Positions 33,440 through 41,672 of a stretch of DNA of 64,000 nucleotides are shown here, piece after piece. Under the pieces are notes generated by a model. That model ran no database searches. It was not told where the DNA came from and was given only the letters and a program-made list of their open reading frames with translations. A program made the translations under genes and the position numbers. This DNA comes from Streptomyces sp. NBC_00576 (GTDB lineage: Bacteria; Actinomycetota; Actinomycetes; Streptomycetales; Streptomycetaceae), in contig NZ_CP107780.1 of NCBI RefSeq assembly GCF_036345175.1, forward strand, positions 10,044,001-10,108,000, in the 5' to 3' direction. Numbering within the stretch: the stretch's first letter is position 1; the number at the start of each line of letters is the position of its first letter.

Positions 33440-34461
33440 GGCGTCTTCTTCAGGTCGGCGGCAAGTTCGGTGTTGAGCTTCGTCGTCCAGAACGACTTCA
33501 CGTCCAAGTGCTCTTTCAGCGCGCCGAGTTCGGTGAAGACGTCCGCCACCTTCTGCTGCGAGGCGATGGTGTCGTCGCCGACCGTGCGGGCCTGCGTCGG
33601 ACGCTGGGTCTGCTGGTCGACCAGGTCCTTCTTCGCCTGAGCGAGCGGCTGGTGGGTGTTCTTGGAGACGACCTCGGCGAACTCGGCTTCGCGGCCGTCC
33701 CTGACGTACGCGTACGCCTGGGTGATCCGGGCGATCAGATCGGCCGTCGCCGCCTGCTGGGCGGGGTTCTTCAGCACGCTGTCGCGGGCCGTCCACAGGA
33801 AGTTGCCCGACAGGATGTCCTTGCCAGAGCCGACAGTCGTCGCGCCCTGCTGGTGGGCGGTGATGATCGACGTGCCGTAGGAGGCGAAGGCGTCGATGCC
33901 ACCACCGTTCAGGGCCGCGAGGCCGTCGTTGGGCAGCAACGGCTTGGCGTCGACGTCGGACCACTTCAGGCCCGCCTGCTTCAGCAGTTGGTAGAGGAAG
34001 TAGTGGGCGGTGGTGTTCTGTACGTAGCCGACCTTCCTGCCCTTCAGCCCGGCGATGTCGGTCACCTTCGAGCCCTTGGGGACGACGACCTCCTGGTTGA
34101 GCGTGGCGCCGCGCTGCACGGCGACGACCTTGAAGTTCGGCTTGCCGTCGGCGGCGGCGAAGATCGGCGGGATCTCGCTGGAGGAGGCGACGTCGAGGGC
34201 GCCTGCGCGGATCGCCTGGAGCTGGAGGTCACCCCCTTGGAACACGCTCCACTTGACGTCGTAGGGGGTGTCGTCGAGGTGGGCGAACTTCAGGATCGCC
34301 TCCTCGACCTTCCAGCCGGTCGCACCGACCCTCAGGGTGACGGCGGACTGGTCGGACGACGACTCGGCCTTGGCCTGGCTACCGCAGGCCGCCGTGAGGG
34401 CGAGCAGCAGGACGGCGGCGGACGTGCGCAGTGAGCGCAGTGAACGTGAGCGGCGGAACAA
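33436..34461 (-). CDS. Second sulfonate-type ABC substrate-binding lipoprotein
   Basis: A 341-residue lipoprotein beginning at TTG 34461, five bases after GGAG. The lipobox is LTAAC (cysteine near residue 26). The mature part is an SsuA/TauA-like periplasmic binding fold with VGATGWKVEEAILKFAHLDD, VVVPKGSKVTDIAGLKGRKVGYV and GIDAFASYGTSI. It is similar in plan but not close in sequence to the binding protein two genes upstream. The operon thus carries two receptors for one permease and ATPase, suggesting two sulfur substrates. No nearer start has a usable ribosome site. Confidence 0.85.
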   Translation of the reverse strand: MFRRSRSLRSLRTSAAVLLLALTAACGSQAKAESSSDQSAVTLRVGATGWKVEEAILKFAHLDDTPYDVKWSVFQGGDLQLQAIRAGALDVASSSEIPPIFAAADGKPNFKVVAVQRGATLNQEVVVPKGSKVTDIAGLKGRKVGYVQNTTAHYFLYQLLKQAGLKWSDVDAKPLLPNDGLAALNGGGIDAFASYGTSIITAHQQGATTVGSGKDILSGNFLWTARDSVLKNPAQQAATADLIARITQAYAYVRDGREAEFAEVVSKNTHQPLAQAKKDLVDQQTQRPTQARTVGDDTIASQQKVADVFTELGALKEHLDVKSFWTTKLNTELAADLKKTP

Positions 34462-34517
34462 GGAGTCTCCATAGGGGTGTTCGCAGACGGGGTGAGGAGG
34501 TGGTGGGGAAGTCGGTG

Positions 34518-35621
34518 TCAGGCGGCTCGAGTTGAGCTGGCCGCGCGGTGGGCGAGTTCCTGGCGGACCAGCGGAAGGACGTAACGGGCGTAGTCGATCG
34601 CGTCGTTGAGCGGGTCGTAGCCGCGGATCGACAGCAGGTCGCAGCCGATGTCGACGTAGTCGAGGAGCGCTTTCGCGACCGTCTCCGGTGAGCCGACCAG
34701 TGCTGTGGAGGCGCCGGCCGCGTTGGTGGCGACCGCCGGGGCGGTCCACAGGCACCGGTCGTGGACCTCGCCCCGCTCGGCGATGTCCAGCAGCCGCTGC
34801 GAACCGACGTTCGCGGGACGGCCGTTGGTCCGGTAGTGGCGCAGCAGCTCGGTGTTCGACGCCTGGTCCTTGAGCACACCGAGCGTGCGGTGGGCCTTCT
34901 CCCAGGCCAGTTCGTCGGTGGGCGCGATGATCGGACGGAACGACACCCAGATACGGGGGTCGGGGCGCCCGGCGGCAGCGGCGACCGCGTTGACGGCGGC
35001 GATCTGCTCGGCCGTCTCCTTGAGCGGCTCGCCCCACAGCCCGAAGATGTCGCCCTGCTGCCCACCGACCCGGTAGGCGTCCTCGGACGACCCGCCGACG
35101 GAGATCGGCACCAGCCCGTTCACGGGCTTCACATCGGAGTAGTAGCCCTCGAACCGGAAGTACTTGCCCTCGTGCGAGACGGGCCCCTCGGCCTGCCACA
35201 CCTTGCGCAGGATCTGGATGTATTCGTCCGAACGCTCGTACCGCTCCCGCTTGTCGAGATAGTCGCCCTCGCGGCGCTGCTCCTCGTCGCTGCCCCCGGA
35301 GATGATGTGCAGCGTGAGCCGACCGTCGCTGATCCGGTCCAGGGTGGCCAGCGCCCGGGCCGCGTGCGTCGGGAAGATCACCCCCGGCCGGTGGGCCAGG
35401 ATCGGCCGCACCCGCTCGGTGTGCGTGGCGACGAACTGGGCCACCTGGAAGGCGTCCGGCGAAGCCGAGTGATAGGCGACCAGGGTGTGGTCGAAGCCGC
35501 CGTCGTCGAGGGCGCGGGCGTACTTGCGGAGGTGGTCGGGGTCGAAACCGGTGCGGCTCGCCGCGGCAGGACCGGAGGCCCCGGAGTCGGTGTGCACGGC
35601 GCTGATGAACTCGACAGGCAT
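34518..35621 (-). CDS. ssuD: FMNH2-dependent alkanesulfonate monooxygenase (LLM class)
   Basis: A 367-residue luciferase-like monooxygenase of the SsuD group. Typical stretches are HLRKYARALDDGGFDHTLVAYHS, HRPGVIFPTHAARALATLD, RLTLHIISGGSDEEQRREGD and VPISVGGSSEDAYRVGGQQGD. It cleaves the C-S bond of alkanesulfonates to sulfite and an aldehyde. ATG 35621 has AAAGGAG six bases upstream. It lies between the two binding-protein genes, with 47- and 56-bp gaps. The needed flavin reductase is not encoded nearby. Confidence 0.9.
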   Translation of the reverse strand: MPVEFISAVHTDSGASGPAAASRTGFDPDHLRKYARALDDGGFDHTLVAYHSASPDAFQVAQFVATHTERVRPILAHRPGVIFPTHAARALATLDRISDGRLTLHIISGGSDEEQRREGDYLDKRERYERSDEYIQILRKVWQAEGPVSHEGKYFRFEGYYSDVKPVNGLVPISVGGSSEDAYRVGGQQGDIFGLWGEPLKETAEQIAAVNAVAAAAGRPDPRIWVSFRPIIAPTDELAWEKAHRTLGVLKDQASNTELLRHYRTNGRPANVGSQRLLDIAERGEVHDRCLWTAPAVATNAAGASTALVGSPETVAKALLDYVDIGCDLLSIRGYDPLNDAIDYARYVLPLVRQELAHRAASSTRAA

Positions 35622-35668
35622 GATGAACTCCTTTGCTGTACAGCGGTTTTGCCGTACCGCGATACCGA

Positions 35669-36640
35669 TTACTTGAGGACGGAGGTGTCGGCCGAATCGG
35701 CCACGTCGACGTTCGGGTCGAGGACACCGATGCCGTTCATGAGGTCGGCCACGTCCTGGACGGTCGAGCTGACCTCCGGTGTGATCGGCAGCACCTTGCT
35801 GTACGCGGCCGAGGCAAGTGTCTTCGCGATCGCCGGGGTGGCGCCGTTGCGCTCGACGATGGCGTCGGCGTACGCGTCCTGGTGCGTGCTCGTCCACTTC
35901 AGCGCCGTACCGAGCCGCTTCAGGAAGTCGCCGAGCGCGGCCTTCTTCGCCGGGTCCGCGAGGGCCTTGTCCGAGGCCCCGATGAAGCCGTAGCCGCTGA
36001 TCCGGCCGTCTGCGCCGTCGACGAGGAGCCGGCCGCCCTGCTGGAGGCCGACGGCCTGGTAGACACCGAAGGTCGCCCAGACGTCGATCTTCCCGGAGGA
36101 GAAGGCGGCCTGCGCGTCCGTCGGCAGCAGGTACTGCACCTTCACATCGGAATATTCGAGGCCGTTCTGCTTCAGGACGTTGGCGAGCAGGTACTCGGCG
36201 ATGCTGCCCTTCGCCGAGGACACCACGACCTTCTTGCCCTTGAGGTCCTTGACGCTTCGCACCTCCGAGCCCTTGCGGACGATGATCCCGGTGTGGTGGC
36301 CGTCGTTCTTCAGCGCGGCCACGTTCTTGAACTTCACACCACCGCTGAGCGCCTGCAGGGCGGGCAGATCGGCGGAGTAGGTGGTGTCGGCGGCGCCCGC
36401 CTGCACGGCCTGGAACAGCGGGGCCGCGCCCTCGAACTCGGCCCACTTCACCTTGTACTTGGCGCCCTTGAGCGCGCCGGACGCGTCGACGAGCGTCTGG
36501 AGCGTCTTGGCCTGGTCGCCGAGGGTGAGGGTCACCCGGGAGCCGCTTCCGGCGGCGTCCGCCGAGGAGTCCGCGCCGCAGGCGGTCAGCGCCAGCAGGG
36601 CGGTGAGGCTCAGCGCGGCGGTGGCGATTCTGCGTATCAC
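35669..36640 (-). CDS. ssuA: Aliphatic sulfonate ABC substrate-binding lipoprotein
   Basis: A 323-residue lipoprotein with signal sequence and lipobox LTAC (cysteine at about residue 21). The mature domain is an SsuA-type binding protein, with VKWAEFEGAAPLFQAVQAGAAD, IIVRKGSEVRSVKDLKGKKVVV and GKIDVWATFGVYQAV. The GTG start at 36640 overlaps the SsuB stop as GTGA. It delivers sulfonates to the SsuBC importer encoded just upstream. Confidence 0.9.
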   Translation of the reverse strand: MIRRIATAALSLTALLALTACGADSSADAAGSGSRVTLTLGDQAKTLQTLVDASGALKGAKYKVKWAEFEGAAPLFQAVQAGAADTTYSADLPALQALSGGVKFKNVAALKNDGHHTGIIVRKGSEVRSVKDLKGKKVVVSSAKGSIAEYLLANVLKQNGLEYSDVKVQYLLPTDAQAAFSSGKIDVWATFGVYQAVGLQQGGRLLVDGADGRISGYGFIGASDKALADPAKKAALGDFLKRLGTALKWTSTHQDAYADAIVERNGATPAIAKTLASAAYSKVLPITPEVSSTVQDVADLMNGIGVLDPNVDVADSADTSVLK

Positions 36641-37395
36641 GAGGGGGTCCCTTCGAGGGTGTGTGCGGTGACGCCGAGCCAGCCGAGGAGGCGGGCGCGG
36701 AGGGTGACGAACTCGGGCGAGGTGAGATCGCGGGAGCGGGGCAGGTCGACGGTGAGGTCGTGGGCGATGCGCCCCTCGTCCATCACCAGGACCCGGTCGG
36801 CGAGCAGCAGCGCCTCCTCCACGTCATGCGTGACCAGGAGGATCGCGCAGCCGTGCCGTTGCCACAGCTCGGCGACCAACTGCTGCACCCTGCCCCGGGT
36901 CAGCGCGTCGAGGGCGCCGAACGGCTCGTCAAGGAGCAGCAGTTCGGGCTCGCGGACCAGGGCGCGGGCCAGCGAGACCCGCTGGGCCTGGCCGCCGGAC
37001 AGCGTCTTGGGCCAGACGGTCGCGCGGTCCGCGATACCGACCTCGTCCAGCGCCTTCGCGGCGAGCGCCCGGTCGGGCCGGCCGGGCAACCCGAGGACGA
37101 CGTTGCGCCACACCTTCAGCCAGGGCAGCAGCCGCGGCGACTGGAAGGCCGCGCTGCGCCGCGCGGGCACGGTCACCTCGCCGCCGATCTCTTCGTCGAG
37201 TCCGGCGAGAATGCGCAGCAGTGTCGACTTGCCGCAGCCGCTGTGCCCGAGCAGCGCCACGAACTCGCCCTCCCGGATGTCGAGATCGAGCTCGTGCAGG
37301 ACGGTGTTGCCGTCGAAGGCCCGCGAAAGCCCCCGTATTTCCACGCTGTTGGTCGTGATGACGCTGTGGCTCGTGGTGTCGGCCATGGTGATCAC
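36637..37395 (-). CDS. ssuB: Sulfonate ABC importer ATPase
   Basis: A 252-residue ABC ATPase. It has Walker A GHSGCGKST, the Q-loop AAFQSPRLLPWLKVWRNV (the LLPW form is typical of the nitrate/sulfonate/taurine group), signature LSGGQAQR, Walker B LLLLDEPFGALD and H-loop LVTHDVEEAL. The GTG start at 37395 overlaps the permease stop; an ATG three codons in (37386) is an alternative. It energises SsuC. Confidence 0.93.
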   Translation of the reverse strand: MITMADTTSHSVITTNSVEIRGLSRAFDGNTVLHELDLDIREGEFVALLGHSGCGKSTLLRILAGLDEEIGGEVTVPARRSAAFQSPRLLPWLKVWRNVVLGLPGRPDRALAAKALDEVGIADRATVWPKTLSGGQAQRVSLARALVREPELLLLDEPFGALDALTRGRVQQLVAELWQRHGCAILLVTHDVEEALLLADRVLVMDEGRIAHDLTVDLPRSRDLTSPEFVTLRARLLGWLGVTAHTLEGTPS

Positions 37396-38270
37396 GCCTC
37401 GCCTTCGAAGTTGGCCCGCCAGGTCAGCAGGCGGCGGGACAGGACCCGTACGGCGAAGTCGCAGGCGAGGCCGAGCAGTGCGTACACGGCGAGGCAGAGC
37501 ACGATGATGTCGGTACGGAAGTACTGCTGGGCGTTGCTCATCAGATAGCCGAGTCCCGCGTCCGCGTTGATCTGCTCGGCGAAGACGAGGGCGAGCCAGG
37601 CGGTGGAGAGCGCGTACCGGAGCCCCACGAGTGCTCCGGGCAGTGCGCTCGGCAGGATGACGTACCGGATCAGCCCGAGCCGGCCGAGCCCCATCATCCG
37701 TGCGGCTTCGACGAGTTGGGCGTCGGTGGACCTGATCCCGCCGTAGATGTTGAAGTACAGCGGGTAGGTGACACCGAGGGCGACCAGCGCGATCTTCGGG
37801 GTCTCCTCGATACCGAACCAGACGATGAACAGCGGGATCAGACCCACCCAGGGGATCGCCCGGAACATGCCCATCGACGAGTCGATGACGTCCTCGCCGA
37901 GCCGGAACAGCCCGGCGAGCAGGGAGAGAACGAGCGCGACGGTCGCTCCGATGAGGAAGCCGATGGCGGCCCGGCGGCCCGACGCGGCGATGGCGCTGGG
38001 CAGTTCACCGTTCTTCGTCAGGTCGACGGCCTGTTTCAGGACGTCCACGGGTGAGGCGAGCACCGACTCGGGCAGCACACCCGTGGCCGAGGTCAGGAAC
38101 CAGAGGAGTACGAGGCCCACGGGACCGGCGGACCGGCGTACCGAACGGGGAAGCTGGAAGCGGCGGGTGGTGCGGGCGGCGCCGCGGATGGTGATCCGGG
38201 GTGCCCGGTCCGGGGGAGTGTCGGGGGTCGGCAGGGCCAGGGGCGCCGCGTCGAGCGGTTTGGTTGTCAT
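37392..38270 (-). CDS. ssuC: Sulfonate ABC importer permease
   Basis: A 292-residue permease with about six helices and the EAA-type coupling segment AQLVEAARMMGLGRLGLIRYVILPSALPG split over two helices. AIPWVGLIPLFIVWFGIEETPKI is highly characteristic of SsuC/TauC. ATG 38270 follows an AGAGGA. The first 45 residues are Pro-rich and cytoplasmic. It is the first transporter gene of the operon, 52 bp after the rhodanese gene. Confidence 0.93.
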   Translation of the reverse strand: MTTKPLDAAPLALPTPDTPPDRAPRITIRGAARTTRRFQLPRSVRRSAGPVGLVLLWFLTSATGVLPESVLASPVDVLKQAVDLTKNGELPSAIAASGRRAAIGFLIGATVALVLSLLAGLFRLGEDVIDSSMGMFRAIPWVGLIPLFIVWFGIEETPKIALVALGVTYPLYFNIYGGIRSTDAQLVEAARMMGLGRLGLIRYVILPSALPGALVGLRYALSTAWLALVFAEQINADAGLGYLMSNAQQYFRTDIIVLCLAVYALLGLACDFAVRVLSRRLLTWRANFEGEA

Positions 38271-38322
38271 GGCGGGGTTCCTCTCGCGGGGCTCGGGCAG
38301 TGGCCCCGGACGGTGTTCGGCG

Positions 38323-39174
38323 TCAGGAGGGCTCGGGGCCGGTCGCAGCCGGGCGGGTGGGATCGGCGGACCAGGCGGACCAGGAACCGGCGAAGAGGGT
38401 CGCGTCGAAACCGGCGATGGTGAGCGCGGCGATCTGGTGGGCGGCGGTGACACCGGAACCGCAGTACACGCCGATGCGCGACGCCTCACCGGCACCCCGG
38501 TCCTCGAACCGTTTGCGCAGTAGCTCGGGCGACAGGAACGTGCCGTCGGCCGCGAGGTTCTCCCCGGTGGGTGCGGAGACCGCGCCCGGGATGTGTCCCG
38601 CGCGGGGATCCACCGGCTCCACCTCACCCCGGTACCGTTCGGCGGCGCGAGCATCCAACAGCAGCCCGACGCTGGCGAGTTCGGCGGCACCGTCGGCATC
38701 GGTGAGCGGCAGCCCGCCCGCCCTCAGAACGACATCGCCGGGTTCCGGATCGACGGGAATACCGGACTCCAGCGGCAGTTGCGCCGCCCTCCAGGCACCC
38801 AACGCCCCGTCCAGCAGAGTCACTTCGGCCACTCCGGCGTACCGGAGCAGCCACCATGCTCTTGCGGCGGCGGTGTTGCCCAAGTCGTCATGGACGACGA
38901 CCGGTTGGCCCTGCCGGAGACCCCAGCCGCGGGCCGCCTTCTGCAACTCCGCGAGGCGGGGCAACGGATGCCGGCCGCCCTCCGGGCTGGGCGGCGCGGC
39001 CAGTTCGGTGTCGAGGTCGACATACACCGCGCCCGGGATGTGCGCGTCGGTGTAGTGATCGCGGCCGTACGGGTCGCCGAGCGCCCAGCGGACGTCGAGG
39101 ACCAGGGGCGGCTGCCCGGAGGCGAGGGCGTCGCGAAGCTGGGTGACGGTGGTCGTCACACGCGAGGTGCTCAT
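38323..39174 (-). CDS. Thiosulfate/3-mercaptopyruvate sulfurtransferase (double rhodanese)
   Basis: A 283-residue protein with an inactive N-terminal rhodanese domain (VLDVRWALGD, AHIPGAVYVDLD) and a catalytic C-terminal one (LLLDARAAERYRGEVEP, GHIPGAVSAP). Cys238 in VYCGSGVTA is the persulfide-forming residue. The CGSGVT loop is the 3-mercaptopyruvate-type version. It may pass sulfane sulfur formed during organosulfur use or detoxify its products. ATG 39174 overlaps the hydrolase stop. Confidence 0.9.
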   Translation of the reverse strand: MSTSRVTTTVTQLRDALASGQPPLVLDVRWALGDPYGRDHYTDAHIPGAVYVDLDTELAAPPSPEGGRHPLPRLAELQKAARGWGLRQGQPVVVHDDLGNTAAARAWWLLRYAGVAEVTLLDGALGAWRAAQLPLESGIPVDPEPGDVVLRAGGLPLTDADGAAELASVGLLLDARAAERYRGEVEPVDPRAGHIPGAVSAPTGENLAADGTFLSPELLRKRFEDRGAGEASRIGVYCGSGVTAAHQIAALTIAGFDATLFAGSWSAWSADPTRPAATGPEPS

Positions 39175-39899
39175 GCGAGGCCCTCCGCGATCGCGGGCAG
39201 CTCGGGGGACAGGCGCAGCCGTTCGAGGAAGAGGACGACTGTGGCGGCGGCGGTGCGGTGCAGCGCGTCGTTGAGCACGTCGTGCCGGCCGCCGGCGAAA
39301 GTCACGCTCCGGACGTTCGTGTGCCCCTCGTAGACGGTCAGCGCCCGGTCGAGCGGGCTGACCGTGTCGTCCTTGCCGTGCAGGGCGAGCACGGGCACCT
39401 GGACCTGGTCGAGCTGCGGCTCCGGCAGGTCGACGGCCGCCTCGATCGCGCCGCGCCGGAAGGCGGGGTCGTCGGCGAGGCGCCCCTGGTGGGTCGGGCA
39501 AGCGGTCCGTGCGGCCAGCTCCTCCTCCCAACTCCCGGACGTCCAGGGGCCGGTGGGCAGACCCACGAGGACCAGCGCGTCGACGCCCACCGGGTGCTCG
39601 GCGGCGAGCTGGACGGCGTACCGGGCACCAGTGTCCGAACCGACCAGGACCTTCGGGCCCGGCAGTGACTCGTCGGCGAGGAGCTTGGCCGCTTCGTCGA
39701 GCACGGACGGATCAGCGGACGGGTCACCCAACGCCCGTACGCGGTAGGCGTCGAAGGCGAGACGGCGGCCGAACCGCTCGTACACACCGCCGTGTTCGCC
39801 CCGGCCGGGCAGCACGATCAGCGTGCCGCGCGCGGCGAGACCTTCGGGTTCGTCCCAGGAGGCGGGGGTGGGGGCGGGGGGCGACGACGAAGAGGGCAT
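39171..39899 (-). CDS. Alpha/beta hydrolase with Asp at the nucleophile elbow
   Basis: A 242-residue alpha/beta hydrolase with oxyanion segment LIVLPGRGEHGG. The nucleophile elbow reads VLVGSDTGARYA, so the central residue is Asp89 rather than Ser. The acid is in HGKDDTVSP and the base in GGRHDVLND. Asp nucleophiles occur in haloalkane dehalogenases and epoxide hydrolases, so an ester intermediate on Asp is possible. Loss of activity is the alternative. Start: ATG 39899 has CAGGAG about ten bases upstream, better than ATG 39938. It is the first gene of the sulfur operon. Confidence 0.8.
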   Translation of the reverse strand: MPSSSSPPAPTPASWDEPEGLAARGTLIVLPGRGEHGGVYERFGRRLAFDAYRVRALGDPSADPSVLDEAAKLLADESLPGPKVLVGSDTGARYAVQLAAEHPVGVDALVLVGLPTGPWTSGSWEEELAARTACPTHQGRLADDPAFRRGAIEAAVDLPEPQLDQVQVPVLALHGKDDTVSPLDRALTVYEGHTNVRSVTFAGGRHDVLNDALHRTAAATVVLFLERLRLSPELPAIAEGLA

Positions 39900-40185
39900 G
39901 AGGGGGCAACTCCTGTTCCAGGGCAGGGAAAAGGGCATGCGGAGGGCGTGAGAGGAGGGGGTCGGAGAACGGCCTACCGGCGTGCGGGCAGCACGGAGCC
40001 GGTCAGTTCAGGCCGTACGGAAACGCCGGGAGACGGCGTGGGATCAACGACAGCGCGCGCTGCACGCCACGCCGAAGTCGATGACTCGGCGCTGCGTGAG
40101 AAGAGCAGCAGATGCGGTCGGATACGCCATGCGCTCATCATGACCGGCACCGGTGCACCACGTCCAACGACGATTCCGCATCGAA

Positions 40186-40208
40186 ATCGATCAGCATCCG
40201 TGATCGAT
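40186..40208. promoter_or_regulatory. LysR-type operator
   Basis: ATCGATCA-N7-TGATCGAT (40186-40208) is a perfect 8-bp inverted repeat containing a T-N11-A core, the standard LysR recognition layout. A further half-like ATCGAT lies at 40220-40225. It lies 42 bp upstream of the LysR start and about 290 bp upstream of the divergent sulfur operon. A -10-like TACGGT at 40239-40244 lies so close to the ATG that the lysR message may be leaderless. Confidence 0.7.
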
Positions 40209-40250
40209 CAGGAATGGCGATCGATGACCCGTGCGGGCTACGGTCGCCGT

Positions 40251-41099
40251 ATGCCCCAACCTGTCCTCGACATCGTGGCGCTGCGCAGCCTGACCGCGAT
40301 CGCCGACCACGGCGGCTTCCATCGCGCGGCCCAGGCGCTCGCCCTGAGTCAGTCCGCGGTCAGCCAGCACGTCCGCCGGCTGGAGAAGACCCTGGGCCGG
40401 CCCGTCGTCGAGCGCGAGGGCCGGGGCATGCGGTTCACCCCGGAGGGCCGACTGCTGCTGGAACAGGCCCGCCGTGTCCTCGCCGTCCACGACGAGGCCG
40501 TACGCACCCTGCTCGACGTCGACGGCGACACGATCACCCTCGGCTCCACAGAGCACGCCGCCGACCAGTTCCTGCCACTGCTGACCGCGGCCGTCGAAGC
40601 GGTGCGCCCCGGCTGTCGGGTGCGGTTCCGCATCGACCGGTCGGCGCGGCTGGTGGAGGCGGTGGAGCGCGGCAGCGTGGATGTCGCCGTGTACGTCACG
40701 GAGGCCGCCGCGACGGAGGGCACACCGGTCGGTGGGCTGCCGCTGACCTGGCACGCTCCCCCCGGCTGGGCACCCCCGGCCGCCCCGGCGCCGGTTCCGC
40801 TGGTCGCCATCGAGGACCCCTGCGCCATCCGCCGTCGAGCCATCGCGACCCTCGCCGAGCAGGGCGTCGCGGCGTCGGTGGTCGGCGACGCGGGCTATCT
40901 GGCGGGCGTCCTCGACCTCGCCCGCACCGGCCGGGGCGTGGCCCTGCTGGCAACGGTCGGCCCGGCCCCCGACGGCCTCACCCCGTACGAGGGCCTGCCC
41001 CCGGTCCCCCCGATCCCGATGAGCGCCCTGGCCCGCCCGGGCACGGACCCGGCAACGGTAGAAGCAGCTTTCGCGGCGGTACGCCAACTACTGAGCTGA
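40251..41099 (+). CDS. LysR-family regulator of the sulfur operon
   Basis: A 282-residue LTTR with the N-terminal winged helix (residues about 5-62, ALRSLTAIADHGGFHRAAQALALSQSAVSQHVRRLEKTLG) and a shortened effector domain. It is divergent from the nine-gene organosulfur operon, in the position of CysB/Cbl/SsuR-like activators that sense sulfate limitation. ATG 40251 is used; no ribosome site is present. Control of both promoters through the operator at 40186-40208 is inferred from position. Confidence 0.85.
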   Translation: MPQPVLDIVALRSLTAIADHGGFHRAAQALALSQSAVSQHVRRLEKTLGRPVVEREGRGMRFTPEGRLLLEQARRVLAVHDEAVRTLLDVDGDTITLGSTEHAADQFLPLLTAAVEAVRPGCRVRFRIDRSARLVEAVERGSVDVAVYVTEAAATEGTPVGGLPLTWHAPPGWAPPAAPAPVPLVAIEDPCAIRRRAIATLAEQGVAASVVGDAGYLAGVLDLARTGRGVALLATVGPAPDGLTPYEGLPPVPPIPMSALARPGTDPATVEAAFAAVRQLLS

Positions 41100-41105
41100 G
41101 CCGAA

Positions 41106-41190
41106 GCGCCCCGACAGGGGCGCGGGGCTGTGTCAATATGCGGCTCCGCCGTGGGGAGCGACAAGCCCCCACCGGCCCGCAGCCAACGAA
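41106..41190. repeat. Dispersed intergenic repeat, full copy B, with terminator hairpin
   Basis: Directly after the LysR stop, GCGCCCC-GACA-GGGGCGC (41106-41123) is a perfect 7-bp stem. It leads into GGGGCTGTGTCAATATGCGG, CTCCGCCG and then GCGACAAGCCCCCACCGGCC with CGCAG. The same element, with minor changes, occurs inverted at 50098-50165 and 57310-57372 and again at 62361-62453. It lies between converging genes and probably serves as terminator. Confidence 0.7.
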
Positions 41191-41204
41191 CTGCCGAAGA
41201 ACGC

Positions 41205-41621
41205 CTACTCGCCCAACGTCCGCGCCAAAGCGGCCCGCTGAAGCGGCAGAACCTCACCGTGCAGCGCACGCCCCCGAGCCGTCAGAGCGACCCGCACCCC
41301 CCGCCGGTCCTCCACGCACATGCTGCGCTCCACCAGCCCGTCCTTCTCCAGCCGCCCGATGAGCCGCGACAGCGCACTCTGGCTGAGATGGACCCGGCCG
41401 GCGATGTCCTGCACCCGGCACTGCTCGCCCGGGGCGGAGGGGTTCGTCGCGGCGGCCTCCTCGGAGACCAGGACGTCGAGCACCTCGAAGTCACTGGCGC
41501 CCAGGCCGTGCGGATGCAGCGCGCGGTCGATCTCGCACATCGTGCGCGCGTGCGCCGCCAGGATGTCCCGCCACTGGTCCGCCAGCCCCGTACCGGCCTT
41601 GTTCGCTGCCATGCACCCCAT
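41205..41621 (-). CDS. MarR-family regulator
   Basis: A 138-residue MarR winged-helix protein. Recognition elements are HPHGLGASDFEVLDVLV, VHLSQSALSRLIGRLEKDGLVER and the wing CVEDRRGVRVALTARG. The start is ATG 41621 or ATG 41612. The first lies directly against an imperfect palindrome, so the mRNA may be nearly leaderless and the protein autoregulated. No obvious target operon is adjacent on the same strand. Confidence 0.88.
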   Translation of the reverse strand: MGCMAANKAGTGLADQWRDILAAHARTMCEIDRALHPHGLGASDFEVLDVLVSEEAAATNPSAPGEQCRVQDIAGRVHLSQSALSRLIGRLEKDGLVERSMCVEDRRGVRVALTARGRALHGEVLPLQRAALARTLGE

Positions 41622-41622
41622 G

Positions 41623-41640
41623 TTAATGCGTATGCATAAA
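41623..41640 (-). promoter_or_regulatory. Candidate MarR operator
   Basis: ATGCGTATGCAT (41626-41637) is a 12-bp near-palindrome (10 of 12 positions symmetric) flanked by TT and AA, ending two bases from the upstream MarR start codon. It is an AT-rich island in GC-rich DNA, as expected for a promoter overlapped by an autoregulatory site. Confidence 0.5.
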
Positions 41641-41672
41641 AACCGACGGGCCCGAGTGGTGTGACCGCCGGC

